Under the pieces are notes generated by a model, which was given only the letters and a program-made list of their open reading frames with translations, ran no database searches and was not told where the DNA came from. From the NCBI GenBank assembly GCA_021779095.1, contig JAJYBI010000006.1, positions 62,001 to 126,000 of the forward strand: DNA of 64,000 nt, given 5' to 3'. Below, one piece after another: positions 33,722-45,809 of the stretch. Origin of the DNA: Deltaproteobacteria bacterium (lineage in GTDB: Bacteria; Desulfobacterota; Desulfuromonadia; Geobacterales; JAJYBI01). A program made the translations under genes and the position numbers. The first letter of the stretch is position 1. Each line of letters starts with the position of its first letter.

Positions 33722-33832
33722 TTAAGAAAACACCTCATCGAAAAAGGACGTCTTATCCAGATGCTTCTGCCATTCCCGGTGTCGCTTGACGCTCTCCATT
33801 CGCTTACTTTTCGACAGATGAACAAGGCGCAT
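33722..33832 (-). pseudogene. Short ORF or gene remnant upstream of argG
   Basis: A 36-codon frame ([20 protein letters not shown] then [16 protein letters not shown]) with a natural-looking composition in an AT-rich spacer. It has no ribosome site and may be the tail of a lost gene. No family was recognised. Confidence 0.3.
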
Positions 33833-33887
33833 AGCTTCGACCCCTATTTCACAATCGATTCGATCAGGTATCAGGTCGCCGTCATAT

Positions 33888-34230
33888 TTACAACTGCCGC
33901 CTGATACGCATCCCCTGCGGGGTTATGACCGAAAACGCTTCCCGCAACTCCTGACCATGTTTCCTCACAAATGCTCCGACAATGTCAGCTTTTTCATCCG
34001 CAGCTACGCCGGCTAAACGGATTAACACGATGCCGTGGGCCTGACGGTGCAGCCTGAACGAAATCCTTGTCAGCGGTCAACAGCAGAAGCCCTTCACGTG
34101 TTGCAATATCGAGCACCTGATCATCGGTTATGCCGGGATCAAGCTCGGCAACATACGTAACATCATGACCGGACTGGCGCAGCGCCGCCACTATCTGGCG
34201 GTCGATATTTTCATCCGCCAGAAATTTCAT
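33888..34230 (-). pseudogene. DUF5615 PIN-like toxin, frameshifted
   Basis: The first 58 codons match DUF5615 PIN-like proteins (MKFLADENIDRQIVAALRQS, LLLLTADKDF). Directly after DKDF the frame shifts. The family's C-terminal part (HGIVLIRLAGVAADEKADIV, ending AFSVITPQGMRIRRQL) continues in another frame to a TAA at 33888-33890. A small deletion just after DKDF (the usual family segment GELV there is missing) explains both parts. The open frame alone would give a 78-residue protein ending in unrelated sequence. It overlaps the DUF433 gene by 4 bp. Confidence 0.85.
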
Positions 34231-34463
34231 GCAGCCTCGTCTTCTCGAGGGTAGACGATGTCACCTTTCAGCACTTCAGCGGCAAAGGCCAGCGCGGCGT
34301 GAATCCCTTCGCGCGTCAAGCGTGGGTGCGCATCAAGAAGCTGTTCAACCGTTTCACCTGCTGCAAGCTTTTCCAATACAAGCTCAACAGTAATCCGGGT
34401 GCCTACGATGACAGGCTTACCCTGCATTACCGCCGGATCAGACACGATGTGCTGAGCGATCAT
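34227..34463 (-). CDS. DUF433 antitoxin
   Basis: A 78-residue helix-turn-helix protein (GKPVIVGTRITVELVLEKLA, AHPRLTREGIHAALAFA), the usual partner of DUF5615 PIN-like toxins. It is intact while its toxin is broken. It starts 16 bp after the argF 3' end on the minus strand, so it is embedded in the arginine operon. Confidence 0.88.
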   Translation of the reverse strand: MIAQHIVSDPAVMQGKPVIVGTRITVELVLEKLAAGETVEQLLDAHPRLTREGIHAALAFAAEVLKGDIVYPREDEAA

Positions 34464-34478
34464 TCTTGCCTCCCCACC

Positions 34479-35390
34479 TTACCCCATCAACGTTGCCATG
34501 ATGGCTTTCTGGATGTGCAGCCTGTTCTCCGCCTCGTCCCACACCACGGAGCGCGGCCCCTCGATGACCGACTCGGCGATCTCCTCGCCGCGGTGGGCAG
34601 GGAGGCAATGCATGACGATGCAGTCGGGCTTCGCCAGCCCCACCAGTTCGTCGTCAAGGCAGTATCCCTGGAAGGCGATTTCACGCTGCTTCTGCTCCGC
34701 CTCCTGGCCCATGCTGGCCCAGACGTCGGTGTTGAGGACATCCGCGTCCCGCACCGCCTCCTCCGGGTCCTCGGTGATGGTGATCCGCCCCGGCGCCTTT
34801 GCCTGTGCCCACTCCCACACCTGGCGGTCCGGCTCGTACCCCTGGGGGCAGGCGAGCGCCAGGTCGAAGCCGAAGATGGCGGCCGCCTCGATCCAGGTGT
34901 TGGCCATGTTGTTGCCGTCACCCACCCAGGCGAACTTGAGCCCCGCGTACCCGCCTTTGTGCTCGATGACGGTCTGCAGGTCCGCCATCACCTGGCAGGG
35001 GTGGAACAGGTCGGTGAGACCGTTGATGATCGGCACCGATGCAAACTTTGCGAACTCCTCCACGATCTCCTGGCCGTAGGTGCGGATCATCACCCCGTCG
35101 CAGTAGCGGGAGATGGTGCGGGCCGTGTCCTTGATCGGCTCGCCGCGCCCCATCTGGGAGGTGCCGGAGGAGATGAAGAGCGGCTGTCCCCCCAGCTGGT
35201 AGACCCCAACCTCGAAGGATATCCGGGTGCGGGTGGACGACTTCTCGAAGATGAGCGCCACGCTCTTCCCCGTGAGGAGCGGGTGCCCGACCCCGGCCTT
35301 CTGCTTCGCCTTGAGGTCTCGGGCCAGCGCCAGGAGCGCGTCGAGCTCCTCCTTCGTATACTGGTTCAGTGCGAGAAAGTCTTTCGCCAT
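34479..35390 (-). CDS. argF: Ornithine carbamoyltransferase
   Basis: Makes citrulline from ornithine and carbamoyl phosphate. The 303-residue protein has FEKSSTRTRISFE (carbamoyl-phosphate site), FHPCQVMADL and MHCLPAHRGEEI (ornithine site HCLP). The start at 35390 follows GGGAGGA. It lies 10 bp after argD on the same strand. Confidence 0.97.
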   Translation of the reverse strand: MAKDFLALNQYTKEELDALLALARDLKAKQKAGVGHPLLTGKSVALIFEKSSTRTRISFEVGVYQLGGQPLFISSGTSQMGRGEPIKDTARTISRYCDGVMIRTYGQEIVEEFAKFASVPIINGLTDLFHPCQVMADLQTVIEHKGGYAGLKFAWVGDGNNMANTWIEAAAIFGFDLALACPQGYEPDRQVWEWAQAKAPGRITITEDPEEAVRDADVLNTDVWASMGQEAEQKQREIAFQGYCLDDELVGLAKPDCIVMHCLPAHRGEEIAESVIEGPRSVVWDEAENRLHIQKAIMATLMG

Positions 35391-35400
35391 CGTTTCCTCC

Positions 35401-36603
35401 CTATGCCTCGACCTCGGCAAGGATGCCGTCGAGGATCGTGATCATTTCATCAACTTCCTGCATGGTAACCGTCAGCGGCGGGACGAACCGGAGCACCGTG
35501 TCGTGGGTCACGTTCAGGAGCAATCCCCGCTCATGCCCCTTCTTCACGATGTCGCCGCCGGGGATCGAGAGCCCCATCCCCACCATGAGGCCGATGCCGC
35601 GCACCTCCTTGACGAACGGGTACCGGGCGCCCAGCTCCTTCAACTTGTCCGTGAGGTAGGCCCCCATCTGCACCGCTCTCGGGAGGATGCCGTCCTCCAG
35701 GATGGTGCGCACCGCCGCCAGCGCCGCCGCCGTCATGAGCGGGTTGCCGCCGAAGGTGGAGCCGTGGGTCCCGGGGGTGAACGCCGCGGCGTACCTGTCC
35801 CGGGCCAGCATGGCGCCGATGGGAGCGCCCCCGGCCAAAGCCTTGGCCAGGGTCATGATGTCCGGCTCGATGCCGAACCGCTCGTGGGCGAAGAGCCGGC
35901 CGGTCCGTCCCATCCCCACCTGCACCTCGTCCAGAATCATGATCAGGTTGTGCTCGTCGCAGATGCGGCGCACCTTCCCCAGGTAGTCCTGTGACGGCAC
36001 GTTCACGCCACCCTCGCCCTGGACCGGCTCCAGCATCACCGCACAGGTGTCGGGGGTGACGGCGGCCGCCAGGGCGTCGGCGTCGTTGAACGGCACGTGC
36101 TTGAAGCCGTGCAGGAGCGGGTCGAAGAACCGCTGCACCTTCTCCTGCCCCGTGGCGGAGACGGTGGCCATGGTCCGGCCGTGGAACGACTCGGCGGCGG
36201 TGATGATCTCGTAACGCTGCGGGCCGTAGGTATCCCGGCTGTACTTGCGGGCGAGCTTGATGGCCGCCTCGTTCGCCTCGGCGCCCGAGTTGCAGAAAAA
36301 CGCCTTGTCGGCGAAGGAGTTGGTGCAGAGGAGTTCCGCCAGCTCGATCTGCTGGGGGATCTGGTAGTAGTTGGAGCAGTGGATCAGGGTCGCCGCCTGC
36401 TCGCGGATCGCCGCCACCACCTTCGGGTGGCAGTGTCCCAGGTTGTTCACCGCCACGCCGGCCAGGAAGTCCAGGTACTCCTTCCCGTCCGCGTCCCAGA
36501 GACGGCACCCCTCCCCCCGCACCGGCACGATGGGGTACCGGCCGTAGGTCTTCATGATGTACTTGTCGGATTTTTCTATCCACTGCTGAGAATTCATATT
36601 CAT
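35401..36603 (-). CDS. argD: Acetylornithine aminotransferase
   Basis: A PLP-dependent class-III aminotransferase of arginine synthesis; in many bacteria it also serves lysine synthesis. The 400-residue product has CNSGAEANEAAIKLARKY, ESFHGRTMATVSATG, LDEVQVGMGRTG and the PLP lysine in TLAKALAGGAPIGA. The start at 36603 has GGAG upstream, with 36597 as an alternative. It is followed at 10 bp by argF. Confidence 0.96.
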   Translation of the reverse strand: MNMNSQQWIEKSDKYIMKTYGRYPIVPVRGEGCRLWDADGKEYLDFLAGVAVNNLGHCHPKVVAAIREQAATLIHCSNYYQIPQQIELAELLCTNSFADKAFFCNSGAEANEAAIKLARKYSRDTYGPQRYEIITAAESFHGRTMATVSATGQEKVQRFFDPLLHGFKHVPFNDADALAAAVTPDTCAVMLEPVQGEGGVNVPSQDYLGKVRRICDEHNLIMILDEVQVGMGRTGRLFAHERFGIEPDIMTLAKALAGGAPIGAMLARDRYAAAFTPGTHGSTFGGNPLMTAAALAAVRTILEDGILPRAVQMGAYLTDKLKELGARYPFVKEVRGIGLMVGMGLSIPGGDIVKKGHERGLLLNVTHDTVLRFVPPLTVTMQEVDEMITILDGILAEVEA

Positions 36604-36630
36604 GGCAACTCCAGAACGCGACCTAAGCAT

Positions 36631-36715
36631 CCCTCACCCGGCCTCTGGCCACCCTCCCCCAGAGGGAGAGGGTAACTGATTCCCCTCCCCCCCTGGGGGA
36701 GGGATAGGGTGAGGA
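36631..36715. repeat. Intergenic repeat CCCTCACCCGGCCTCTGGCC, copy 2
   Basis: The same element as 30842-30925, here between argB and argD: a shared 26-bp lead followed by two hairpins of the CCCTC/GAGGG type. Confidence 0.75.
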
Positions 36716-36753
36716 CCAGCCAACGCCGGGATTGGGAAAAATTCGCGTTCCCC

Positions 36754-37632
36754 CTATTTCGTGATCTCCGTGCCGATGCCGACATCCGTGAATATTTCCA
36801 GCAATACCGCGTGCTCAACCCGGCCGTCGATGATGTGGGCCTTCTTCACCCCGTCCCTGAGCGCATCGGCGCAGCAGACCACCTTGGGGATCATGCCGCC
36901 GGTAATGCACTCCTCGTCGATGAGGCGGTGCATCTCCGCCACGCTGATGGCGGGGATCAGCTTCTTCCCGCCGTCCAGCACCCCCGGGGTGTCGGTCAAA
37001 AGGATCAGCTTCTCCGCATTGAGCGCCGCCGCCACCCGACCGGCCACCAGGTCGGCGTTGATGTTGTAGGTCTCCCCCTCGGGGCCGACCCCCACGGGGG
37101 CGATGACCGGGATGTATTTCCCCTGCTCCAGGACGGAGATGAGGTCCGTGTTCACCTTCACCACGTCCCCCACGTAGCCGATGTCGACCTGTTCGACGGA
37201 GCCGTCCTCGTTGGTGAACTCCTGCAGGAGCTTCTTGGAGAGCAGCAGCGTCCCGTCCTTGCCGGAGAGCCCCACGGCACGGCCCCCCTGCTGGTTCAGG
37301 TACCCCACGACCTCCTTGTTCACCTGCCCCACCAGCACCATCTCCACCACGGACATGGTCTCGGCGTCGGTCACCCGCATACCGCGGACGAACTCGGAGA
37401 CGATGCCGTACCGCTTGAGGGTCCCGTTGATCTGGGGACCGCCGCCGTGGACGATGACCGCGTTGATCCCCAGGGAACGGAGCATGATGACGTCCAGGGC
37501 GAAGGAGGCCTTGAGCCGCTCGTCGGACATGGCGTGCCCGCCGTACTTGATGACGAAGGTCTTCCCGGCGAAGCGCCGGATGTACGGCAGCGCCTCCATG
37601 AGGGTGTTGGCCTTCTCGATGAGTTTCTGCAT
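36754..37632 (-). CDS. argB: Acetylglutamate kinase
   Basis: Phosphorylates N-acetylglutamate. The 292-residue protein has [10 protein letters not shown] (phosphate loop), [24 protein letters not shown] and [12 protein letters not shown], with an N-terminal helix ([20 protein letters not shown]) typical of arginine-inhibited hexameric forms, so feedback control by arginine is likely. It is the first gene of the arg/dap cluster and has its own promoter. Confidence 0.97.
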   Translation of the reverse strand: MQKLIEKANTLMEALPYIRRFAGKTFVIKYGGHAMSDERLKASFALDVIMLRSLGINAVIVHGGGPQINGTLKRYGIVSEFVRGMRVTDAETMSVVEMVLVGQVNKEVVGYLNQQGGRAVGLSGKDGTLLLSKKLLQEFTNEDGSVEQVDIGYVGDVVKVNTDLISVLEQGKYIPVIAPVGVGPEGETYNINADLVAGRVAAALNAEKLILLTDTPGVLDGGKKLIPAISVAEMHRLIDEECITGGMIPKVVCCADALRDGVKKAHIIDGRVEHAVLLEIFTDVGIGTEITK

Positions 37633-37677
37633 GGCAATCTCCGGAACTGTCGGCGTCTCCCGGCTCGGGAAATGGCT

Positions 37678-37705
37678 ACTATAGCAGAAAAGCCGATAAT
37701 ATCAA
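37678..37705 (-). promoter_or_regulatory. Promoter of argB-led cluster
   Basis: On the minus strand TTGATA (37705-37700), a 16-bp spacer and TATAGT (37683-37678), about 46 bp before argB. No ArgR box was recognised. Confidence 0.7.
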
Positions 37706-37855
37706 CAGCAAACAAGGGGTTACGCGGATCGGAGAGAGGGGGAAACGGGGGGACCGGGAGGACGGTTCATGGTCATTCCACCGCGGCAGCCGATGACCTG
37801 CAGTTTTCGTGTTTTCCGTGTATTTCGTGGACAGATGAAGGTGCGATACGCGTGC

Positions 37856-38986
37856 TCAGAGATGGGCGGGCAGACAGATGGTGACGCGGGTCCCCTCCCC
37901 CTGCCGGCTCTCCACGACGATGGAGCCGCTGTGCATCCGGACGAACTCACGGGCGTAGTAGAGGCCGAGGCCGAACCCGCGGACCTGGCCCGAACGGAAC
38001 GGGTCCACCTGGAAGAACTTGTCGAAAACTCTGGGGAGGTCGTCGATGCCGATGCCGACCCCCTGGTCGGCCACGACGATCTTCACGACCCCGCTGTCGT
38101 CCATGGCCAGCGATATGGAGACCGTCCCCCGGGCACGGGAGAACTTGTAGGCGTTGTCCAGCACCTGCTTCAGGGCGAAGGTAAGCTTCTCCCGATCGAG
38201 GAGAAGCGGCGGCAGCTCCGCCAGGTCGAACCGCGTCTCCACACCGGGGTGGGCCATCGCTTCCTTGGAGGCGGAGAGGATATCAACCAGGATGCCGTTC
38301 AGGCTGCACGGCTCCAGCTTGAGCCCACCTTCGTCCATCACCTTGCTGAAGGTGAGAAGGTCCTCCACGAGATACCCGAGATAACAGGCCTCCTCGTAGG
38401 TAAGACGCAGGTTCTCCCGGCTGTCGGGATCGTTCGGATCGTACACGCCGCTGTTCAGGTTCTGCAGGAACAGGGAGATGGCGGTGATGGGGGTGCGGAA
38501 CTTGTGGGAAACGAGGGAGAGGAAGTTGCTCTTCAGTCGGTCGGCGCTTTTGAGGGAAGCGATCTCCTCCTTCAGCGCCTTCTTCACCAGCGCCTTGTCC
38601 ACCGCCGTCTTGAGCTGGAGGAGATTGAGCGGCTTGGTGATGAAGTCGTCCGCATCCGCCTTCAGGGCGTTGAGGATGACGTCCTTCTCGGCGAAGCCGG
38701 TCATGACGATGACCACCAGGGTCGGCTCCGCCTCCTTAAGCCTTTTCAGGAGCTCGATTCCCCCCATCTTCGGCATCATGACGTCGGTGAGGACCACGTC
38801 GACCCCACCCTGCGCGAAGATCCGGAGCGCCTCCTCGCCGTTTGCCGCCTCCACGACTCGATACCCCTTCAGGGCACGGGCGCACAGGTCACGGATGATC
38901 GACTCGTCGTCGACGATCAGGATGGACTTGGCATGCTGCTGCACCAGTTCGGGCACCGGTTCGTGTCTGAAGGTCAGATCGGCCAT
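37856..38986 (-). CDS. Receiver-histidine kinase hybrid
   Basis: A 376-residue soluble signalling protein: an N-terminal receiver (about 20-135: SILIVDDES, LTDVMMPKMGG with the phospho-acceptor Asp, ITKPL), then HisKA with LVSHKFRTPITAI (His) and an ATPase domain (DNAYKFSRA, DQGVGIGIDDL, GFGLGLYYA). The receiver comes first, so it likely receives a phosphate that tunes the kinase. No output domain is present. It lies between argB and alaS, with no functional link visible. Confidence 0.92.
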   Translation of the reverse strand: MADLTFRHEPVPELVQQHAKSILIVDDESIIRDLCARALKGYRVVEAANGEEALRIFAQGGVDVVLTDVMMPKMGGIELLKRLKEAEPTLVVIVMTGFAEKDVILNALKADADDFITKPLNLLQLKTAVDKALVKKALKEEIASLKSADRLKSNFLSLVSHKFRTPITAISLFLQNLNSGVYDPNDPDSRENLRLTYEEACYLGYLVEDLLTFSKVMDEGGLKLEPCSLNGILVDILSASKEAMAHPGVETRFDLAELPPLLLDREKLTFALKQVLDNAYKFSRARGTVSISLAMDDSGVVKIVVADQGVGIGIDDLPRVFDKFFQVDPFRSGQVRGFGLGLYYAREFVRMHSGSIVVESRQGEGTRVTICLPAHL

Positions 38987-39039
38987 GACGTGTCATCTCC
39001 GGGAACGATCGACGCAGGTACCGGCCGCTCCCCGTAGAG

Positions 39040-41679
<2,640 letters not shown>

Positions 41680-41725
41680 GAAGTCCTCAATTAAGGTGAA
41701 GTCTATGCTGCAAACCCCTCTACAT

Positions 41726-41773
41726 CTCCCCTTGTCAGGGGAGACTTCACGGCATCCCCCCTGACAAGGGGAG
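41726..41773. repeat. Inverted repeat between recX and alaS
   Basis: CTCCCCTTGTCAGGGG and CCCCTGACAAGGGGAG are perfect 16-bp arms separated by about 16 bp. The hairpin may end or protect the recA-pilT-recX transcript, but lacks a T-run. Confidence 0.75.
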
Positions 41774-41808
41774 ATCGAGGGGGGTTGATGCAAGAAATTG
41801 CCGCCCAT

Positions 41809-42279
41809 TCAATCCCGCGGCGATCGTCCGCGGAGGGCAGCGGAAATCGCCCCGCCGGAAAACCCGCGCCGGCGGAACCAGTTGAAGATACGCGCCTTCT
41901 CCCGGTCCGTGGCGGTCGCCGGGTCGAACCCGGCGTAGCGGCGGGCCATCTGCTGCCGCAGGAGCTCCGTCTCGTCGACCTCTGCGGCCAGTTCCGCCAG
42001 GATCTCCTGCACGATCCCGTCGGCGATGCCGCGGCGGCGCAGCTCCAGGGCGATGCGCGGCCCGACGCCACGGCCGGAGCGGAGCGCCGCATCCGCCCAG
42101 AGGCGGGCAAACCTACGGTCGTCCAGGTACCCCAGGCCGGCAAGCCGCTCAAGGGTTGCTGTGATGGCCGGCTCGCCGAACCCCTTGGCGGCCAGTTTTC
42201 CCGCCAGTTCGGCGCGGCCGTGGTCACGGCGGGTGAGCATCTTCAGGGCAGCGGCATAGGCCCTCCGGCCCTCGTCCAT
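41809..42279 (-). CDS. recX: Regulatory protein RecX
   Basis: A 156-residue modulator that binds RecA filaments. It has the repeated three-helix pattern (AYAAALKMLTRRDHGRAELA; LERLAGLGYLDDRRFARLWA; PRIALELRRRGIADGIV). The start at 42279 lies 1 bp after the pilT stop codon; upstream sequence in this frame is pilT shadow. Position after recA and pilT supports the name. Confidence 0.9.
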   Translation of the reverse strand: MDEGRRAYAAALKMLTRRDHGRAELAGKLAAKGFGEPAITATLERLAGLGYLDDRRFARLWADAALRSGRGVGPRIALELRRRGIADGIVQEILAELAAEVDETELLRQQMARRYAGFDPATATDREKARIFNWFRRRGFSGGAISAALRGRSPRD

Positions 42280-42280
42280 C

Positions 42281-43441
42281 TCAGTACTTTTCCACCTGGA
42301 GTTCCGGTTCCCCGCCGTTGCCGCCGCCTTCTTCCTCACCGGAGAACTGGTCCCAGGTGGCGTTGGAGGTGGAGGAAACACCCGACACCTTGAGGGCGAA
42401 GTCGTCCGGGTTGGTGGACTGGCGCATCGCCTCCTCGTAGGTGACCAGCTTCTTGGAGAACAGCTGCATGAGCGACTGGTCGAAGGTCTGCATCCCGTAG
42501 GTGGTGAACCCCTGGGCGATCGCCTCGGGGATCTGTTTCGTCTTGTCCTTGTCGTCGATGCACTCGCGGATGCGGGAGGTGCCGATCATCACCTCCACGG
42601 CGGGAACGCGCCCCATGCCGTCGGCGCGGGGGACGAGCCGCTGTGAGATGACCCCCTTGATGACCGACGAGAGCTGCATCCGGACCTGCCGCTGGTGGTA
42701 GGGGGGGAAGACGGAGATGATCCGGTTGATGGTCTCGGAGGCGTCCAGGGTGTGCAGGGTGGAGAAGACGAGGTGGCCCGTCTCCGCCGCGGTGAGCGCC
42801 GTTTCGATGGTCTCCAGGTCGCGCATCTCACCCACGAGGATGACGTCCGGGTCCTGGCGGAGCGCCCCTTTCAGCGCCTGGCCGAAGGTGGTGGTATCGA
42901 ACCCCACCTCCCGCTGGCTGACGATGCTCTTCTTGTCCTTGTGCAGGTACTCCACCGGGTCTTCCACGGTGATGATGTTGCAGGTGCGGTGGTCGTTGAT
43001 GTAGTCGACCATGGCGGCCAGGGTGGTGGACTTGCCGGAGCCGGTGGTGCCGGTGACGAGCACCATGCCGCGCTCTTCCATGGCGAGCTTCTTCAGCACC
43101 GCCGGCAGGTTGAGGGTCTCCAGGGACGGAATGCCGTAGGGGATGGCGCGGAAGACCATGGCGACGGAACCGCGCTGGTGGAAGACGCTGACCCGGAACC
43201 GGCCGAGACCGGGGACGCCGTAGGCCAGGTCCACCTCGTACACCTCCTCGAACACCTTCCGCTGCTTGCTGTTCATGATGGCGTCGGCCATGGAGGCCAC
43301 CGTATCGGGGGCGATGCGGGGGGCGCCGGGCACCGGCCGCAGCTTGCCGTCGATCCGCACCACCGGCGGCAGACCCGCCTTGATATGGATATCGGAGCCG
43401 CGCGCCTTGACCGCGGCCGTGAGGATCTCGTTCAGTTCCAT
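42281..43441 (-). CDS. pilT: Twitching-motility ATPase PilT
   Basis: A type IV pilus retraction ATPase. The 386-residue hexameric ATPase has GSDIHIKAGLPP at the N-terminus, Walker A GTTGSGKST (131-139), the Asp box (IITVEDPVEYLH), Walker B ILVGEMRD and the His box STLHTLDA. The C-terminal tail (EEEGGGNGG) is acidic and disordered. It lies 3 bp after recA and 1 bp before recX on the same strand. Confidence 0.95.
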   Translation of the reverse strand: MELNEILTAAVKARGSDIHIKAGLPPVVRIDGKLRPVPGAPRIAPDTVASMADAIMNSKQRKVFEEVYEVDLAYGVPGLGRFRVSVFHQRGSVAMVFRAIPYGIPSLETLNLPAVLKKLAMEERGMVLVTGTTGSGKSTTLAAMVDYINDHRTCNIITVEDPVEYLHKDKKSIVSQREVGFDTTTFGQALKGALRQDPDVILVGEMRDLETIETALTAAETGHLVFSTLHTLDASETINRIISVFPPYHQRQVRMQLSSVIKGVISQRLVPRADGMGRVPAVEVMIGTSRIRECIDDKDKTKQIPEAIAQGFTTYGMQTFDQSLMQLFSKKLVTYEEAMRQSTNPDDFALKVSGVSSTSNATWDQFSGEEEGGGNGGEPELQVEKY

Positions 43442-43444
43442 GGG

Positions 43445-44458
43445 CTACTCCCCCGCTGCTGCCGCCGGCCGTTTCAGGCCGGTCTGCTCCAAAAGCTTGG
43501 CTGTTATCTCCGACGCGACGTCCGTATTCTCCTTCAGGAAGACCCGGGAGTTCTCGCGCCCCTGGCCGATCCGGTCCTTGCCGTACGAGAACCAGGCACC
43601 GCTCTTGTCCACGATCCCCTTCTCCACCGCCAGATCCAGGATGTCCCCCTCGCGGGAGATCCCCTCGCCGTAGTAGATGTCGAACTCCACCTCGCGGAAG
43701 GGGGGCGCCACCTTGTTCTTCACCACCTTCACCCGGGTGCGGGAACCGATGACGTCGTTCCCCTGCTTCAGCGAAGCGATCTTCCGGATGTCCATCCGGA
43801 CCGAGGCGTAGAACTTGAGGGCGTTGCCGCCGGTGGTGGTCTCCGGGTTGCCGAACATGACGCCGATCTTCATCCGGATCTGGTTGATGAAGATGACGCA
43901 GCAGTTGGACTTGGAGATGATGCCGGTGAGCTTTCTGAGCGCCTGGGACATGAGCCGCGCCTGGAGCCCCATGTGGGAATCCCCCATCTCCCCCTCGATC
44001 TCCGCCTTGGGGACCAGCGCCGCCACGGAGTCGATGACCAGCACGTCGATGGCGCCGCTTCTGACGAGCATCTCGCCGATCTCCAGCGCCTGCTCCCCCG
44101 TGTCCGGCTGGGAGACGAGCAGGTCGTCGGTCTTTACCCCGAGCTTTCTCGCGTAGCCGATGTCCAGGGCGTGCTCCGCGTCCACGAACGCGGCGATGCC
44201 GCCCAGCTTCTGGGCCTCCGCCACGATATGCAGCGCCAGGGTCGTCTTGCCCGACGATTCGGGGCCGAAGATCTCGATGACCCGGCCGCGGGGTACGCCG
44301 CCGACCCCCAGCGCCAGGTCCAGGGACAGGGAACCGGTGGGGATCGCCGCCACGTCGGGCAGCGGCTCGTCGCTCCCCAGCCGCATGATGGAACCTTTGC
44401 CGAACTGCTTCTCGATCTGGCTGAGCGCCAGATCAATCGCCTTCTCCCGATCAGACAT
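43445..44458 (-). CDS. recA: Recombinase RecA
   Basis: The strand-exchange and SOS co-protease. The 337-residue protein has Walker [10 protein letters not shown] (65-73), [35 protein letters not shown] and [27 protein letters not shown] precedes the ATG. The short leader holds a CCCGC-TATT-GCGGG hairpin. No LexA box that I know was recognised in it. Confidence 0.98.
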   Translation of the reverse strand: MSDREKAIDLALSQIEKQFGKGSIMRLGSDEPLPDVAAIPTGSLSLDLALGVGGVPRGRVIEIFGPESSGKTTLALHIVAEAQKLGGIAAFVDAEHALDIGYARKLGVKTDDLLVSQPDTGEQALEIGEMLVRSGAIDVLVIDSVAALVPKAEIEGEMGDSHMGLQARLMSQALRKLTGIISKSNCCVIFINQIRMKIGVMFGNPETTTGGNALKFYASVRMDIRKIASLKQGNDVIGSRTRVKVVKNKVAPPFREVEFDIYYGEGISREGDILDLAVEKGIVDKSGAWFSYGKDRIGQGRENSRVFLKENTDVASEITAKLLEQTGLKRPAAAAGE

Positions 44459-44534
44459 TCCCGTTCCTCCCTATCCCGCTATTGCGGGTCGATGGTCAAA
44501 GTCAGACAGACATACCACATTCAATTCCGCGTTT

Positions 44535-45809
44535 TCAAGTAGGTTGAGCCGTTCCAGCCGCCGGCGAGGGGGGGAGCTGCGACATTAAATGTCGCCTGAT
44601 CCAGTCCATGGCGGTGAAGGAGGTGAGGGTCCGGACCTCGTCACGTCCGCCGGAGAACCGGTACCCCTTGGCGTGGCAGCCGGAACGGGTGGCCAGGGCG
44701 ATGAACACCGTCCCCACCGGCTTCTCCGGCGTGCCGCCGTCCGGCCCGGCAATCCCCGTCACCGCCAGGGCGATGTCGCTGCCGGCGGCCTGCCGCGCCC
44801 CCTTCGCCATGGCCCGCGCCGTCTCGGAGCTCACGGCGCCGTGGGCCGCGATCTGTTCCGGCGGGACCCCCAGGAGCCGGTGTTTGGCCTCGTTTGAATA
44901 GGTAACCGCCCCCTCCCGGAACCAGGCGGAACTCCCCGCCTGGGAGGTGATCCGGGCGGCGATCATCCCGCCGGTGCAGGACTCGGCAAGGGCGAGGGTC
45001 TGCCCCGTCTCCCGGAACAGCCCGGCGACGACCGAGTCGATGGTGTCGTCCCCCTCGCCGTAGACGTGCCCCCTGAGCCGCTCCCGCGCCACGGCCTCCG
45101 CCTGCGCCAGCACCCAGTCGAGGTGCTCCCCGTCGTCCCCCTCGGCGCGCAGCTTCACCATGATCTCGGGGAACGAGACGCAGAACGCGAGGCTCACCTC
45201 CGGCGTCGCCATCCCCTTCAGGAGGTCGTCCAGCTCCGCCTCCGCCAGGCCGAAGGTCTTCAGCACGCGGGTCCCGACGGCGCGGCGGTGACGACTCCGC
45301 TCGAGCAGGAACGGCATGACCGACTCGTCCAGCATCCGCCGCATCTCCGACGGCACCCCCGGCAGGAAGAAGAGGAACCGGCCGTTGTGGATCACCATGA
45401 AACCGCAGGCGGTGCCGGTCGGGTTGGGTATGACGGTGCACTTGGTGGGAAGGAGCGCCTGCTTCTCGTTCAGGACGAGGAGCGGGCCGTTCTCCACCCC
45501 CGTGAACCGCTTCAGGTGCGCCAGCGCCTCCTCGTTCAGCATGAGGCGCCGGCCGGTAAGCTTCGCCACGGACCGGGCGGTAAGGTCGTCCACCGTGGGG
45601 CCGAGCCCCCCCGTGGCGATCACCGCATCCGCCTTGTCCGCAAGGAGTTCCAGCGCCTCTTCGATGTCCAGCTCGCTGTCCCCAACGGTGAGGTGACGCT
45701 GCAGCCTGAGGCCGTCCCGGTACAGCCGTCCCGCGATATGGGCCGCGTTGGTGTCCACGATCTCGCCGAGGGTCAGTTCGTCGCCGATGGACAGGGTCGC
45801 GATCTTCAC
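44535..45809 (-). CDS. cinA: CinA, nicotinamide-nucleotide amidase
   Basis: A 424-residue two-domain protein. The N-terminal MoCF-like ADP-ribose pyrophosphatase domain has IGDELTLGEIVDTNAAHIA and ATGGLGPTVDDLTA. The C-terminal amidase (about 260-420) has LALAESCTGGMIAARIT, which carries the catalytic Ser, and TGIAGPDGGTPEKPVGTV. It recycles NMN in pyridine nucleotide salvage. Its start overlaps larC by 4 bp (ATGA), so the genes are translationally linked. Confidence 0.95.
   Translation of the reverse strand: MKIATLSIGDELTLGEIVDTNAAHIAGRLYRDGLRLQRHLTVGDSELDIEEALELLADKADAVIATGGLGPTVDDLTARSVAKLTGRRLMLNEEALAHLKRFTGVENGPLLVLNEKQALLPTKCTVIPNPTGTACGFMVIHNGRFLFFLPGVPSEMRRMLDESVMPFLLERSRHRRAVGTRVLKTFGLAEAELDDLLKGMATPEVSLAFCVSFPEIMVKLRAEGDDGEHLDWVLAQAEAVARERLRGHVYGEGDDTIDSVVAGLFRETGQTLALAESCTGGMIAARITSQAGSSAWFREGAVTYSNEAKHRLLGVPPEQIAAHGAVSSETARAMAKGARQAAGSDIALAVTGIAGPDGGTPEKPVGTVFIALATRSGCHAKGYRFSGGRDEVRTLTSFTAMDWIRRHLMSQLPPSPAAGTAQPT

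Noticed and set aside
33870-33920. Minus-strand reading GGSCKYDGDLIP, resembling a DUF523-like motif
   Set aside because: It overlaps the frame that encodes the true C-terminus of the DUF5615 toxin and has no start codon.
44459-44534. LexA/SOS box before recA
   Set aside because: No palindrome matching the SOS-box types I know could be seen in the leader.
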